Part shown: positions 1 to 9,280 of the stretch, piece by piece | How positions within the stretch are numbered: the stretch's first letter is position 1 | Layout: the number at the start of each line of letters is the position of its first letter | NCBI RefSeq assembly: GCF_016862275.1 | Contig: NZ_BOMQ01000074.1 | Span: forward strand, 81,187 to 145,186 | Source of the DNA: Actinoplanes nipponensis | Lineage (GTDB): Bacteria; Actinomycetota; Actinomycetes; Mycobacteriales; Micromonosporaceae | Length of the DNA: 64,000 bases | Direction: 5' to 3' | Translations under genes and position numbers: made by a program | Notes under the pieces: generated by a model | What the model was told of the DNA's origin: nothing | The model's input: the letters and a program-made list of their open reading frames with translations, nothing else | The model's database searches: none

Positions 1-1652
1 CCACCGCGCCGAAGCCGGTCGGCACGTCGTTCGCGGTGGAGATCTACCGGCTGCTGCCCAACGACACCGACTTCACCCCGTTCCGGGAGGCGGGGTTCAC
101 CGGGTTCAACAGCGCGTACATCGACGGGGCGGCGGTCTACCACGCGCCGACCGACACCCCCGCGCGGATGGATCGCGACAGCCTGCAGCACCTGGGCGCC
201 AACGCGCTCGCCCTGACCCGCGAGCTGGGCGGCCGCGACCTGCCCGGGCTGCGCGCGCGGGGCGACGCCACCTACTTCCCGGTGCCGGGCGGGCTGGCGG
301 CCTACCCCGGCGACCTGACCTGGCCGCTGGCGGCGCTCGCGCTGGTCGCCGTGCTGGCGCTGGCCTGGCTGGCGCGCCGCCGCGGGCGCACCACGTCCGG
401 GCGGCTCGCCGGCGGTTTCGTCCTGGCCCTGGTGCCCGTCCTGGCGGCGCCGGTGGCGGCCCAGCTGCTCTGGGCGATGCTGAAACTCATCCGGCCGGGG
501 TACGCCGAACAGCTCATCGACCCGTACCGGCCGCTCTGGTACAGGCTGGCCATCGTGGCTCTGACCGCGGCGATCGTGCTGGCCTGGTACGCGCTGCTGC
601 GCCGCCGGCTGACCCCGGCCGCGCTGGCCGTGGGCGGCCTCGGCTGGCTGGCGGTGCTGGGCCTGGTGCTGGCCGCCGTCGCGCCCGGCGGCTCCTACCT
701 GGCGGCGCTGCCGGCGCTGGCCGGCGCGCTCGCGGGCATCGCCGCGGTGCTGCTGCGCGGCTGGTGGTCCGTGCTGGCCGTGACCGTGGGCGCGGCCGTC
801 GCCGTGGTGGTGCTGCTCCCCACGGTCGTCATGTTCTTCCCCGCGCTGGGCCTGGTGCTGGGCGGGGCCGGCGCCTTCATCACGACGCTGCTGGCCCTGG
901 CCTTGCTGCCGGTGGTCGACCTGCTGCACCCGGAGGCCGGCGGCCAGCGCGGAATGGCAGCCGCACGCGCCCGCCGGCTCGGCGCCGCGCCCACACTGCT
1001 GGCGGTGCTCACCACGCTGGCCTGCCTGGCGACCGGCCTGGCGGTGGACCGCTTCGACGCGGCGCACCCGGCCCCGACCCACCTGATGTACGCCCTGGAC
1101 ACGGACACCGGCCAGGCGCGCTGGCTGAGCGAGGAGGCCCGGCCCCAGCGGTGGACGTCCCAGTACGTCTCCGGCGCCCGCACGCCGGTCACCGACACGC
1201 TGCCCGCCTTCGGCACCGAGGAGCTGCTCACCGGCCCGGCCCAGCCGGCGCAGGTGCCGGCGCCGGCCCTGACCCCGGGGACCGACACCACCGCCGGCGA
1301 GCTGCGCACCGTCACCTTCCGGCTGAGCACGCAGCGCCGGGCCCGCCTGCTGACCCTGCACGTGAACGCGGAGGCGACGGTCACCAGGGCCACGGTCGCC
1401 GGCCGCGAGGTGCCCACCGGGACGAAGGCGGGCGGGCCGTGGGGCTTCGGTTTCGTCTTCCACGCGCCGCCGGCCGACGGCGTCCAGGTGAGCCTGACCG
1501 TGCCGGCCGGGGTCCCGCTCAAGCTGCGGGTGATGGACGCCACCGACGGCCTCTCATCGGTGCCCGGCTTCCGGGCCCGCCCGGCGGACGTCGGTGTGCG
1601 CGGCTCACACAGCTCGGAGATGCTGGCCGTCGCGCACACCTATCCGCTGTGA
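1..1652 (+). CDS. M28-family membrane peptidase, 5' truncated by window edge
   Basis: The reading frame is open from base 3, so the true start lies before the window; the GTG at 36 is not a convincing start because upstream codons continue the protein. The first about 65 residues look like the end of an M28 zinc aminopeptidase domain, with FNSAYIDG followed by VYHAPTDTP, whose His is the expected last zinc ligand. After residue about 90 come some eight or nine hydrophobic membrane segments (to about residue 345), then an extracytoplasmic beta-rich C-terminal region of about 190 residues. The layout matches actinobacterial membrane M28 proteins with a peptidase head and a polytopic tail. The substrate is unknown. 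The stop is 3 bp from the end of the convergent Smr gene. Confidence 0.8.
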   Translation, partial: TAPKPVGTSFAVEIYRLLPNDTDFTPFREAGFTGFNSAYIDGAAVYHAPTDTPARMDRDSLQHLGANALALTRELGGRDLPGLRARGDATYFPVPGGLAAYPGDLTWPLAALALVAVLALAWLARRRGRTTSGRLAGGFVLALVPVLAAPVAAQLLWAMLKLIRPGYAEQLIDPYRPLWYRLAIVALTAAIVLAWYALLRRRLTPAALAVGGLGWLAVLGLVLAAVAPGGSYLAALPALAGALAGIAAVLLRGWWSVLAVTVGAAVAVVVLLPTVVMFFPALGLVLGGAGAFITTLLALALLPVVDLLHPEAGGQRGMAAARARRLGAAPTLLAVLTTLACLATGLAVDRFDAAHPAPTHLMYALDTDTGQARWLSEEARPQRWTSQYVSGARTPVTDTLPAFGTEELLTGPAQPAQVPAPALTPGTDTTAGELRTVTFRLSTQRRARLLTLHVNAEATVTRATVAGREVPTGTKAGGPWGFGFVFHAPPADGVQVSLTVPAGVPLKLRVMDATDGLSSVPGFRARPADVGVRGSHSSEMLAVAHTYPL

Positions 1653-1655
1653 GCC

Positions 1656-1940
1656 CTAGCGGCCGCGCCGGCCCTTGCCCTGCGAGGACTCGAACTTGAA
1701 GTGCACGAACAGCCGTCCCCAGTTGTCGCCGTCCTTCTCGACCCGGTGGTAGAGCTGCTTGATCTCCTTCTGGTCGAGGAAGCGGATCACCTTCTTCTTC
1801 AGGGCGCCCGAACCCTTGCCCGGGATGATCTCGACGAGCGTGGCCTTCTTCTGGATGGCCTCGTCGATGACATCGCGCAGGGCCTTGTCGATCTGGGTGC
1901 CCTTGTTGAAGATGTCGTGCAGGTCCAGCTTGATCTTCAC
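1656..1940 (-). CDS. Small stand-alone Smr domain protein
   Basis: A 94-residue protein consisting almost only of a Smr (MutS2 C-terminal) domain: the LDLH motif at residues 5-8 and IIPGKGSGALKKK at about 38-50 are the two signature blocks. Smr domains are nucleic-acid nickases or endonucleases that act on branched DNA or on RNA of stalled ribosomes; which applies here cannot be told. The C-terminus is basic (KGRRGR). Its ATG overlaps the stop of the upstream TPR gene by 4 bp, so the two are almost certainly translationally coupled. Confidence 0.85.
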   Translation of the reverse strand: MKIKLDLHDIFNKGTQIDKALRDVIDEAIQKKATLVEIIPGKGSGALKKKVIRFLDQKEIKQLYHRVEKDGDNWGRLFVHFKFESSQGKGRRGR

Positions 1941-2323
1941 GCCTGCGGTCCCCGTCCGTCGTCGTTCTTGCCCAGCCAGGTCTCGACCCGCCGCAGCGCG
2001 TCGGCGTAGTCGCCATGATTGTTCATCGCCGCGGCCAGGCGCAGGTGCGGCAGGGCCTCACGAAATCGGCCGGCCCGCTCGAGGGTCCGGCCGAGGACGT
2101 GGTGCGCGTAGTGGTCGGAGGGATCGTGCTCGATCAGCGCCCGTAGTTGCGCCTCCGCCCCGGCCAGCTGCGCCGAGTTGAAATAGGCCCGGGCCAGCAG
2201 CTGGCGGACGGCGGCGTTGCCCGGCTCGGCCGCGACGATCGGTTCCAGCAACCGGGCCGCCCCGAGGGGGTCGCCGGACTCGAAGAAGAAGGTGGCCCTG
2301 CGGTACTCCTCAAGAAGATCCAC
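1937..2323 (-). CDS. Tetratricopeptide-repeat protein
   Basis: 128 residues, GTG start preceded by a GGAGCGGG ribosome-binding site. The sequence is helical and repetitive, with TPR-type spacing (GDPLGAARLLEPIVAAEPGN, AYFNSAQLAGAEAQLRALIEHDP, LGRTLERAGRFREALPHLRLA), giving about three TPR motifs over the full length. TPRs are protein-protein interaction scaffolds. The gene is first in a two-gene operon with the Smr protein (4-bp overlap), suggesting that the two act together, but no partner is evident. Probably cytoplasmic; no signal peptide. Confidence 0.8.
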   Translation of the reverse strand: MDLLEEYRRATFFFESGDPLGAARLLEPIVAAEPGNAAVRQLLARAYFNSAQLAGAEAQLRALIEHDPSDHYAHHVLGRTLERAGRFREALPHLRLAAAMNNHGDYADALRRVETWLGKNDDGRGPQA

Positions 2324-2460
2324 GACCCGCTCCCCACAGCCTCGCGCCGACGACTCCGATCAACGCTGGCACAACATCCGTCGAACGGCGAGTGTTCCGC
2401 CGCCCCGAGCTTCCCGACAATTCCCCCCATTCCGCAACCCTGGCGGCCCAGAATGCCGGG

Positions 2461-4626
2461 GTGGGGGACTTCCCGCTCCATCTCGTGCAGGCGCCGCCGC
2501 GCCCGGCCTTCGGTCGCGTCAAGGCCCTGGCGATCGGGGTCGTCACGCTGGCCATGTGCCTGTTCCTGGCCGGGGCGGCGGCCCGCCCGCAGGTACGCCC
2601 GGCCGCCTTCGCGATCCCGGGCATGACCGCCATCGGTTCGCCGCCGGCCGGCCGCTCGTGGGCCCCGGCGCCGCGCGCGGCCGGCGGCCTGAGCAGCCTG
2701 GCGACCGCCGGCCGGGGCGAGTTCGCCCTGCACACGGTGGGCGGCGACGTCACCTTCCTGCCCGGGGTCAACCTGGGCGGCACCACGCCGGGACACCAGC
2801 CCGGGGAGCTCGCCATCACCGCCGGGCAGTACCGGACCTGGTTCGCGGCGATGACCTGGCTCGGCATCCGGGTGGTCCGGATCGCCACCATCCACCCGCC
2901 GGCCTTCTACCGGGAGCTGGCGGCGCACAACCGGGCGGACCCCGGCCGGCCGCTCTACCTGATGCAGGGCGTCTATCTGCCGGACGAGTCGTACATCGAG
3001 AAGAACGACCTCTACGACCCCGCGGTCACCACCGCCTTCCGGCAGGAGCTGCGCGACGCGGACCGGGCGGTGCGCGGCGACCTCACCCGGATGCCGCAAC
3101 CGGGACGGGCCGACGGCACCTGGGACACCGACGTGACGCCGTGGCTGGCCGGCTGGATCATCGGCGCCGAGCTGGACCCCGGCGCGACCGCCCGCTCGGA
3201 CGCCCGCAACGCCGCCGCCCCGCCGGTCCGCGGCCGGTACGTCCGCAGCACCCCGCGGGCGACGCCGACCGAACGCTGGCTGGCCGCCCGGCTCGACGAG
3301 CTGGCCACCCGGCAGGCGGCCGCCGGGCTGAGCCGCCCGCTGGCCTTCGTGAACGGGGCGGCCACGGACCCGCTGCGGCACCCCGAGGAGCCGCTGGCCG
3401 AGCAGGACCGCGTCCAGCTCGACGCGAACCACGTGACGGCGACCGGCGCCTGGCCGGCCGGGATCTTCGCCGCCTATCACGCGTACCCGTACTATCCCGA
3501 CTTCCAGCGGCGGGAGCCCGGCCTGCTGGCCCACCGGTACGCCGGCCGGCCCGACCCGTACGCGGGCTACCTGGCCGCCCTCAGGCGGCACCACGGCGCC
3601 GTGCCGACACTGATCACCGAGTTCGGCGTGCCCTCGTCGATCGGCTCGGCGCACCAGGGACCGCTCGGGCGCGGCCAGGGTGACCACAGCGAGCGCGAGG
3701 CCCTGCGGATCGACGCCGAGCTGCTGCGGCTGATCCGCGGCGAAGGGCTGGCGGGCGGCTTCCTGGCCGCCTGGACGGACGAGTGGTTCAGGTCCGCCTG
3801 GAACACCCGCCGGCACCAGGACCCGGAGCGCCGCCAGCTCTGGCACGATCCGCTCACCTCCGAGCAGCACTTCGGCCTGATCGCCATGGACGCGGCCGGC
3901 GCGCCGGACGCGACCACGGCGTACCTGCTGGACGACGAGGACGGGTGGCCGGCCCGGCGGGTCACGGCCCGGGTCGACGAGGCGTTCGTGCGGCTGCGGG
4001 TCGGGCTGGGCGATCCAGCGCCGGCCACGCTGACGCTCGGCTTCGACGTGCTGCCCGGGCTGACCGGGCCGCCCGCGCCCGGCACCGCGAACCGCGGCGC
4101 GGACGCCGCGTTCTTCCTCGACCTGACCACCCGCACCGGCCAGTCCTACCTGCGCACCCAGCTCGATCCGCTGCCACTGGACGTCACTGTGCCGGTCGCG
4201 GCGCGCGGCCCGGGGGCCCTCGGCTGGCAGCGGTTCGAGCTGGTCACCAACCGGGCCGGGACGGCGCCGGGCACCGGCGAGAAGCTGCCGGCCGAGCTGC
4301 AGAACGCGGGGATGCTCCGGTACGGCGGCCCGGCCGCCGACAGCCGGTCGCTGTGGGAACGCGACGGCGACGATCTCCTGGTGCGCGTGCCGTGGGCGAT
4401 GCTGGGCTTCGCGGACCCGTCGAGGCACTCGGTCGGCGTGCCGGCGGGCCGCGGCCTGACCCTGCAGGTGTCCCCGGGGATCGGCGTCACCGTGTCCTCG
4501 ACCGGCACCGACCAGGCGACCGCGCCGGTGACGTGGGTCAACTGGAACCGGCCGTACCACACCGAGCGGCTCAAGCAGGGCGCCGACCAGTTCCGCGACG
4601 CGGCCCTGGAGACTGGCGGCCCGTGA
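2461..4626 (+). CDS. Secreted or membrane-anchored glycoside-hydrolase-like TIM-barrel protein
   Basis: About 721 residues from the GTG at 2461; an in-frame GTG at 2392 adds 23 residues and neither has a good ribosome-binding site. A hydrophobic segment near residues 22-42 should act as signal anchor. From about residue 95 the sequence reads like a clan GH-A barrel: GVNLGGTTPG, LGIRVVRIATIHPPAFY, IIGAELDP (position of the usual acid/base Glu), HAYPYYP, and LITEFGVPSS (likely nucleophile Glu). AWTDEWFRSAWNT and LWHDPLTSEQHFGL follow, then a beta-rich C-terminal domain of about 250 residues. The acid/base motif is AE rather than NE, so catalysis and substrate are uncertain. Convergent with the RCC1 gene, 12 bp apart. 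Confidence 0.65.
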   Translation: MGDFPLHLVQAPPRPAFGRVKALAIGVVTLAMCLFLAGAAARPQVRPAAFAIPGMTAIGSPPAGRSWAPAPRAAGGLSSLATAGRGEFALHTVGGDVTFLPGVNLGGTTPGHQPGELAITAGQYRTWFAAMTWLGIRVVRIATIHPPAFYRELAAHNRADPGRPLYLMQGVYLPDESYIEKNDLYDPAVTTAFRQELRDADRAVRGDLTRMPQPGRADGTWDTDVTPWLAGWIIGAELDPGATARSDARNAAAPPVRGRYVRSTPRATPTERWLAARLDELATRQAAAGLSRPLAFVNGAATDPLRHPEEPLAEQDRVQLDANHVTATGAWPAGIFAAYHAYPYYPDFQRREPGLLAHRYAGRPDPYAGYLAALRRHHGAVPTLITEFGVPSSIGSAHQGPLGRGQGDHSEREALRIDAELLRLIRGEGLAGGFLAAWTDEWFRSAWNTRRHQDPERRQLWHDPLTSEQHFGLIAMDAAGAPDATTAYLLDDEDGWPARRVTARVDEAFVRLRVGLGDPAPATLTLGFDVLPGLTGPPAPGTANRGADAAFFLDLTTRTGQSYLRTQLDPLPLDVTVPVAARGPGALGWQRFELVTNRAGTAPGTGEKLPAELQNAGMLRYGGPAADSRSLWERDGDDLLVRVPWAMLGFADPSRHSVGVPAGRGLTLQVSPGIGVTVSSTGTDQATAPVTWVNWNRPYHTERLKQGADQFRDAALETGGP

Positions 4627-4638
4627 CCGCCGGCCGGG

Positions 4639-6204
4639 TCAGGGGCGGCGGACGAGCTTGGCGGCCAGCCCGCCGCCGATCAGCAGGGTGCCGAGCGCGA
4701 ACAGGGCCACCGGGCTGAGCCCGGTGACCGGCAGCCCGGCCCCGGCCCCGGGCAGCACCGAGGCGGCCTTCCGGCGCGGCGCGGGCGTACCGGACGGGAG
4801 CGGCGCGGCCGCGGCCGGCGTGGCGGTGACGAACTCGCCGACGGTGATGCCGTCGCCGGTCCGCACCACCACCGAGACGTCGTACTCGCGGTCGTTGCGC
4901 AGCCCGGTCAGCTCGCAGCCGGCGGCGGTGACGACGGTGAGCGTGCACCCGGACTCGTAGCCGGCGGTGGTGACCCAGTAGTAGCCGAACGGCCCGGAGC
5001 CGAGGTCCGCGGGCGGGCGCCAGTCGACCCGCAGGCCGCCGTCGAGGGCCCGCACGCGGACGCCGGTCGCGGCGCCGGGCGGCCGGGGCAGACCCGCCAC
5101 CGGTACGGGCACAGCGCTCGCCGCGGTACTGCCGGCGCCCAGCTGGCCGGCCGCCCCGGCACCCCAGCAGGACGCGTACCCCCGGACGTCGAAGGCGCAG
5201 GTGTGCTCCTCGCCGGCGTCCAGGTCGCGCAGCGCGCCACCGGCCGCCACGGGCACCGGTACGGCCCGGGCCGCCGAGCGGTCCCAGCAGGACGCCCGCC
5301 CGCCCCTTTCCAGCCCGCAGGTGTGCTTCCCGCCGGCGGTCACCTCGCCGAGCGGCGCCGCCAGGTCGACCGGGACCGGACGGGCCTTCCCGGCGCCCCA
5401 GCAGTACGCCCGTCCCGTCACCGCCAGCGCACACGCCTGCCTCCCGCCGACCGTGACCTCGCGGAACTGGCCGCGCACGGGGACGGCCACCGGCTCGTCA
5501 CGGTCGCCGGGCCGGCCGACACCCAGTTGCCCGTACGCGTCCGAGCCCCAGCAGAACACCGCCCCGCCGGCGGTCACGGCGCAGGTGCTGTCGCGACCCG
5601 CGGCGATGTCGACGACCGGGCCGCCCATCCCGCCCACCCGCACCGGCGCCGCCGAGCCGCGCCGGCCCGGCACGCCGAGCTGGCCGTGGGCGCCGTCGCC
5701 CCAGCACCAGGCGCCGCCCTCGTCGTCCACGGCGCAGGTGTGCCGGGCGCCGGTGGTGACCCCGACCAGGTTGCGCCCGGCCAGGCCGGTCACCGCCACG
5801 GGGGTGTCCCGGTCGGTACGGGCGCCGTCGCCCAGCTGCCCGGCGGTGCCGTCGCCCCAGCAGCGCGCGGTGCCGCGCACGTCGATCGCGCAGGTGTGGG
5901 CCTGGCCGGCGTCGACCTGGACCACGTCGTGCAGGGCGAGCACCGGCCGGCCGAAGGGGTGCGCGGCGCCGCCGTCGCCCAGCTGCCCGGACGAGTCGTC
6001 GCCCCAGCAGTAGAGCTCACCGAGGCTGGTCCGGGCGCAGGAGTGGGCGCCACCCGCGGCGATGGTGGCCGTGCCCGGGCCGGCGGTCGTGATCGTGTCG
6101 GCGTCGATGCCGGGCGGGTACTGCCCCTGCGCGGCCACCGGCGCCGCCGGCAGCACGAGGAGGGCGAGCGCCGCGACGACCCCTCCGAGACGACCCAGCC
6201 GCAC
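4639..6204 (-). CDS. RCC1-repeat surface protein with FN3 domain and LPXTG anchor
   Basis: 521 residues, GTG start with GGAGG 5 bp upstream. Residues 1-25 form a signal peptide ending VAA. Residues about 45-385 hold seven or more RCC1/BNR-type repeats with recurring CWGDG..GQLG and HTCA blocks, including two conserved Cys per repeat that could form disulfides. A fibronectin type III-like domain (about 390-470) follows, then LPVTG, a hydrophobic helix and KLVRRP: a complete sortase sorting signal. The protein is therefore predicted to be covalently anchored to peptidoglycan and to present a beta-propeller. No sortase gene is in the window. Binding partner unknown. Confidence 0.85.
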   Translation of the reverse strand: MRLGRLGGVVAALALLVLPAAPVAAQGQYPPGIDADTITTAGPGTATIAAGGAHSCARTSLGELYCWGDDSSGQLGDGGAAHPFGRPVLALHDVVQVDAGQAHTCAIDVRGTARCWGDGTAGQLGDGARTDRDTPVAVTGLAGRNLVGVTTGARHTCAVDDEGGAWCWGDGAHGQLGVPGRRGSAAPVRVGGMGGPVVDIAAGRDSTCAVTAGGAVFCWGSDAYGQLGVGRPGDRDEPVAVPVRGQFREVTVGGRQACALAVTGRAYCWGAGKARPVPVDLAAPLGEVTAGGKHTCGLERGGRASCWDRSAARAVPVPVAAGGALRDLDAGEEHTCAFDVRGYASCWGAGAAGQLGAGSTAASAVPVPVAGLPRPPGAATGVRVRALDGGLRVDWRPPADLGSGPFGYYWVTTAGYESGCTLTVVTAAGCELTGLRNDREYDVSVVVRTGDGITVGEFVTATPAAAAPLPSGTPAPRRKAASVLPGAGAGLPVTGLSPVALFALGTLLIGGGLAAKLVRRP

Positions 6205-6442
6205 CCAGTCCTCCGCTCATCACGCCGCCACAACGCGCGCCATTATGCGGAGTTTCGAGGACTTAGTCCGATTCCGACACGCTCCGGCCGCGGCCCGCGG
6301 CCGGAACCTCGGCGAGCACGTCGCTGCTGGTGATCGCGGGAGGGCGGTCCGGAAGATCGTCCTGTCCGTCATGGCGATGACTGTGTCGACCGCGCGTGTC
6401 ACCGCGCTGTGCGAAAACCATGGTGCGCCTGTGTCCGGTACG

Positions 6443-6497
6443 CACAGGTGCTACACAGGAAGCGGAAAGGCGGCGCAAAGCGGGGCCCGCGACAGTA
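6443..6497 (+). promoter_or_regulatory. Putative OmpR-type operator and promoter of the response regulator
   Basis: CACAGG occurs at 6443-6448 and 6454-6459, exactly 11 bp apart, the one-helical-turn spacing of PhoB/OmpR-type half sites. A GACAGTAG -10-like block starts at 6491, 37 bp after the second repeat, and the likely transcription start coincides with the ATG at 6503, so the transcript may be leaderless. The same repeat pair at the same distance to GACAGTA precedes the GT39 gene at 10525. Confidence 0.6.
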
Positions 6498-6502
6498 GGG
6501 GC

Positions 6503-7240
6503 ATGACGATGGCGAACGCAGACAGCAGCACGGAGCTCCGGCGCCCCGACGGCGGTCCCGTCCGGGTCCTCGTGGTCGACGACGAGCCCACCCTCGCCGA
6601 GCTGCTGTCGATGGCCCTGCGGTACGAGGGCTGGGACGTGCGCAGCGCCGGCGACGGGCACACCGCCGTCCGGACCGCCCGCGACTTCCGCCCCGACGCC
6701 GTCGTGCTCGACATGATGCTGCCCGACATCGACGGCCTCGAGGTGCTGCGCCGGCTGCGCGGCGAGACGCCCGAGGTGCCGGTGCTGTTCCTGACCGCGA
6801 AGGACTCGGTCGAGGACCGCATCACCGGGCTCACCGCCGGCGGCGACGACTACGTCACCAAGCCGTTCAGCCTGGAGGAGGTGGTGGCCCGGCTGCGCGG
6901 CCTGATGCGCCGGATGGGTCACTCCCCCCTGCGGACGGAATCGCAGCTGATCGTCGGCGACCTGAGCCTGGACGAGGACAGCCACGAGGTGCGCCGCGGT
7001 GGCGACCTGGTCAACCTGACGGCCACGGAGTTCGAGCTGCTGCGGTACCTCATGCGCAACCCGCGCCGGGTGCTCAGCAAGAGCCAGATCCTGGACCGGG
7101 TGTGGAACTACGACTTCGGCGGGCAGGCCAACGTGGTGGAGCTCTACATCTCGTACCTGCGCAAGAAGATCGACGCGGGCCGCAACCCGATGATCCACAC
7201 CATGCGCGGAGCGGGCTATGTCCTCAAGCCGGCTGACTGA
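6503..7240 (+). CDS. OmpR/PhoB-family response regulator
   Basis: 245 residues from ATG 6503. The receiver domain (20-135) has the acidic pair D26/D27, phospho-acceptor D70 in VLDMMLPDIDG, T98 and K120. The C-terminal winged helix (about 150-243) carries the TEFELLRYLMRNPRRVLSK and YISYLRKKID signatures and ends with the usual RGAGYVL. Its stop overlaps the kinase start by 23 bp, so the two form one transcription unit. CACAGG direct repeats in its own promoter and in front of the two downstream glycosyltransferase genes suggest autoregulation and a local envelope-polysaccharide regulon. An upstream in-frame extension exists but lies across the promoter and is unlikely to be translated. Confidence 0.93.
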   Translation: MTMANADSSTELRRPDGGPVRVLVVDDEPTLAELLSMALRYEGWDVRSAGDGHTAVRTARDFRPDAVVLDMMLPDIDGLEVLRRLRGETPEVPVLFLTAKDSVEDRITGLTAGGDDYVTKPFSLEEVVARLRGLMRRMGHSPLRTESQLIVGDLSLDEDSHEVRRGGDLVNLTATEFELLRYLMRNPRRVLSKSQILDRVWNYDFGGQANVVELYISYLRKKIDAGRNPMIHTMRGAGYVLKPAD

Positions 7241-8819
7241 GACCCGGCCGGCCGGCTGGAACCCGGCGGGCTGGCCGCTACGGACCCGGCTGGTCGCCAT
7301 CATGATCGTGCTGCTGGTGATCCTCGGGCTGGCCGTCGGCGGCACCGCCGAGATCTACCTGCACAAGGTGCTCTACGACCGGGTCGACAGCCAGCTCGTC
7401 GAGGCCGGCGAGCGGGCGCTCGGCCAGGGCCCGGGCGGGCGCATCCCGGGCGGCGGCTTCGACCGCGCGGGCTTCCTCTGGGCCACCGTGGCTCCACCCA
7501 GCGCCCCCGAGGGTTCGATCGTGCAGGCATTCACCTTGTCGGAGACCGGCACGATCACCTCGGCCGGTGGCGGCCTGGTCGCCTATCAGGCGCCCGAGGC
7601 CGGCTCGACCGAGGACTACGGCCGGCCGCGCAACGGATACACCGCCCTGCCCGTCTCCGCGATCACCGCGCTCAGCCGGGTCGTTCCGGACGACGTGCAC
7701 ACCGACGTCGATCTCGGCGACGAGCTGGGCGCCTACCGTGTGGCCGGCCGGCTCACCCCGGACGGCACCCTGGTCGTCACCGGCCTGTCGCTGGCGGACA
7801 CGCAGAACACGCTGTACGCGGTCGCGGGCGTCACCGGCGGCGTCGTGCTGCTCGCGCTCGTCGCGGCCGGTTGGGCGGGCGCCGTGATCATTCGCCGTAC
7901 CCTCCAGCCGCTGCACCGGGTCGCGGCCACCGCGACCAGGGTCGCCGAGCTGGAGCTGGACCGGGGCGAGGTCGAGCTCGCCCAGCGCGTGCCGGCCGCC
8001 GACACCGACCCGCGCACCGAGGTGGGTCAGGTCGGCGCGGCGCTCAACCGGCTGCTCGACCACGTCGGCAACGCCCTGGAGGCCCGGCACGCCAGCGAGC
8101 TGCAGGTCCGGCAGTTCGTCGCGGACGCCAGCCACGAGCTGCGCACGCCGCTCGCCGCGATCCGCGGTTACGCCGAGCTGAGCCGGCGCAGCCGGCAGCC
8201 GGTGCCCGACGAGATCGGCCACGTGCTGCGGCGCGTCGAGTCCGAGGCGACCCGGATGACCGCGCTGGTCGAGGACCTGCTGCTGCTGGCCCGCCTGGAC
8301 GCCGGCCGCCCGCTGGCCCAGGACCCGGTGGACCTGACGATGCTGGTGGTGGACGCGGTGAGCGACGCGCACGCGGCCGGCCCGGGCCACGACTGGCAGC
8401 TCGACCTGCCCGCGGAGCCGGTGACGATCACCGGTGACGCCCAGCGGCTGCACCAGGTGCTGGCCAACCTGCTGGCCAACGCCCGGACCCACACGCCGGA
8501 GGGCACGACGGTGACGGTCGGGGTCAGCGAGAGCGGCGGCGCGGCGGTGCTGAGCGTGACCGACGCCGGGCCCGGCATCCCGGCCGACCTCCAGCCGCAC
8601 ATCTTCGAGCGGTTCGCCCGGGGGGACAGCTCGCGGTCCCGGGCGGCGGGCAGCACCGGCCTCGGGCTCTCGATCGTGCACGCGGTGGTGACGGCCCACG
8701 GCGGCACGGTCGCGGTACGCAGCGAGCCCGGTCGCACCGAGTTCACCGTACGGCTGCCGATGACCGCCGCGCTCCCGCCGGCCGCCACCCTCAGCGTCCC
8801 TGCCGCAGCCCGTCCATGA
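7218..8819 (+). CDS. Membrane sensor histidine kinase
   Basis: 533 residues; ATG inside the regulator gene with GAGCGG upstream. TM1 about 25-47, an extracytoplasmic sensor of about 145 residues, TM2 about 196-222, a HAMP segment, then the dimerisation domain with phospho-acceptor His306 in DASHELRTPLAAIRGY. The ATPase domain has the N box (VLANLLANARTHTPEG), G1 (DAGPGIP) and G2 (GSTGLGLSIV). Partner of the OmpR-type regulator immediately upstream. The sensor region has no recognisable ligand domain; signal unknown. The 3' end overlaps the convergent gene by 29 bp. Confidence 0.93.
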   Translation: MSSSRLTETRPAGWNPAGWPLRTRLVAIMIVLLVILGLAVGGTAEIYLHKVLYDRVDSQLVEAGERALGQGPGGRIPGGGFDRAGFLWATVAPPSAPEGSIVQAFTLSETGTITSAGGGLVAYQAPEAGSTEDYGRPRNGYTALPVSAITALSRVVPDDVHTDVDLGDELGAYRVAGRLTPDGTLVVTGLSLADTQNTLYAVAGVTGGVVLLALVAAGWAGAVIIRRTLQPLHRVAATATRVAELELDRGEVELAQRVPAADTDPRTEVGQVGAALNRLLDHVGNALEARHASELQVRQFVADASHELRTPLAAIRGYAELSRRSRQPVPDEIGHVLRRVESEATRMTALVEDLLLLARLDAGRPLAQDPVDLTMLVVDAVSDAHAAGPGHDWQLDLPAEPVTITGDAQRLHQVLANLLANARTHTPEGTTVTVGVSESGGAAVLSVTDAGPGIPADLQPHIFERFARGDSSRSRAAGSTGLGLSIVHAVVTAHGGTVAVRSEPGRTEFTVRLPMTAALPPAATLSVPAAARP

Positions 8820-9195
8820 GCACGTCGCGCAGGTCGTCCAGCAGGGCGCCGGCGGCTTCGCCGTCGGTCACGTGCAGCTCCAGCGGCACCGACTCGCGGT
8901 CGCGGCCGACCAGCACGTCCAGCGCGCACAGGGCCCGCCCGGCCAGCTCGCTCGTCACGTCCGGGCAGGCCGCCGCCTGCAGGCGGTCGTCCAGCCAGGG
9001 CCGGTTGGCCGCGCCGGGCAGCCCGGCGGCGATCGCGGCGATCGCGGTCAGCGCCTGCGTCGGCGGTATCTCACGCAGTAGGACGGACGGCGTCTCCCAG
9101 ACCCGCAGCACGACCGCCGCCACGGCCTGCCGGCGCCGGGCCGGCTCGAGGTCGGCCAGGCCGTCCAGCAGGTACGGCGCGCTCGCGTTGTTCAT
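8791..9195 (-). CDS. Small all-helical protein of unknown function (DUF4259-like)
   Basis: 134 residues from ATG 9195, no signal peptide or membrane segment. The pattern (LDGLADLEPARRRQAVAAV, ALTAIAAIAAGLPGAANRPWLDD, LAGRALCALDVLVG) resembles the helical part of DUF4259-type proteins, but the usual N-terminal WGTGPFDND block is absent, so the assignment is tentative. It overlaps the kinase 3' end by 29 bp in convergent orientation. Confidence 0.6.
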   Translation of the reverse strand: MNNASAPYLLDGLADLEPARRRQAVAAVVLRVWETPSVLLREIPPTQALTAIAAIAAGLPGAANRPWLDDRLQAAACPDVTSELAGRALCALDVLVGRDRESVPLELHVTDGEAAGALLDDLRDVLMDGLRQGR

Positions 9196-9280
9196 GTCCT
9201 CAATGGCAGCACAGCAACTTGCACGTGCCCATACCCCGGCTGACGGACACTCCCCCGCCGCGATGGGCTAAGCTCTGCTC

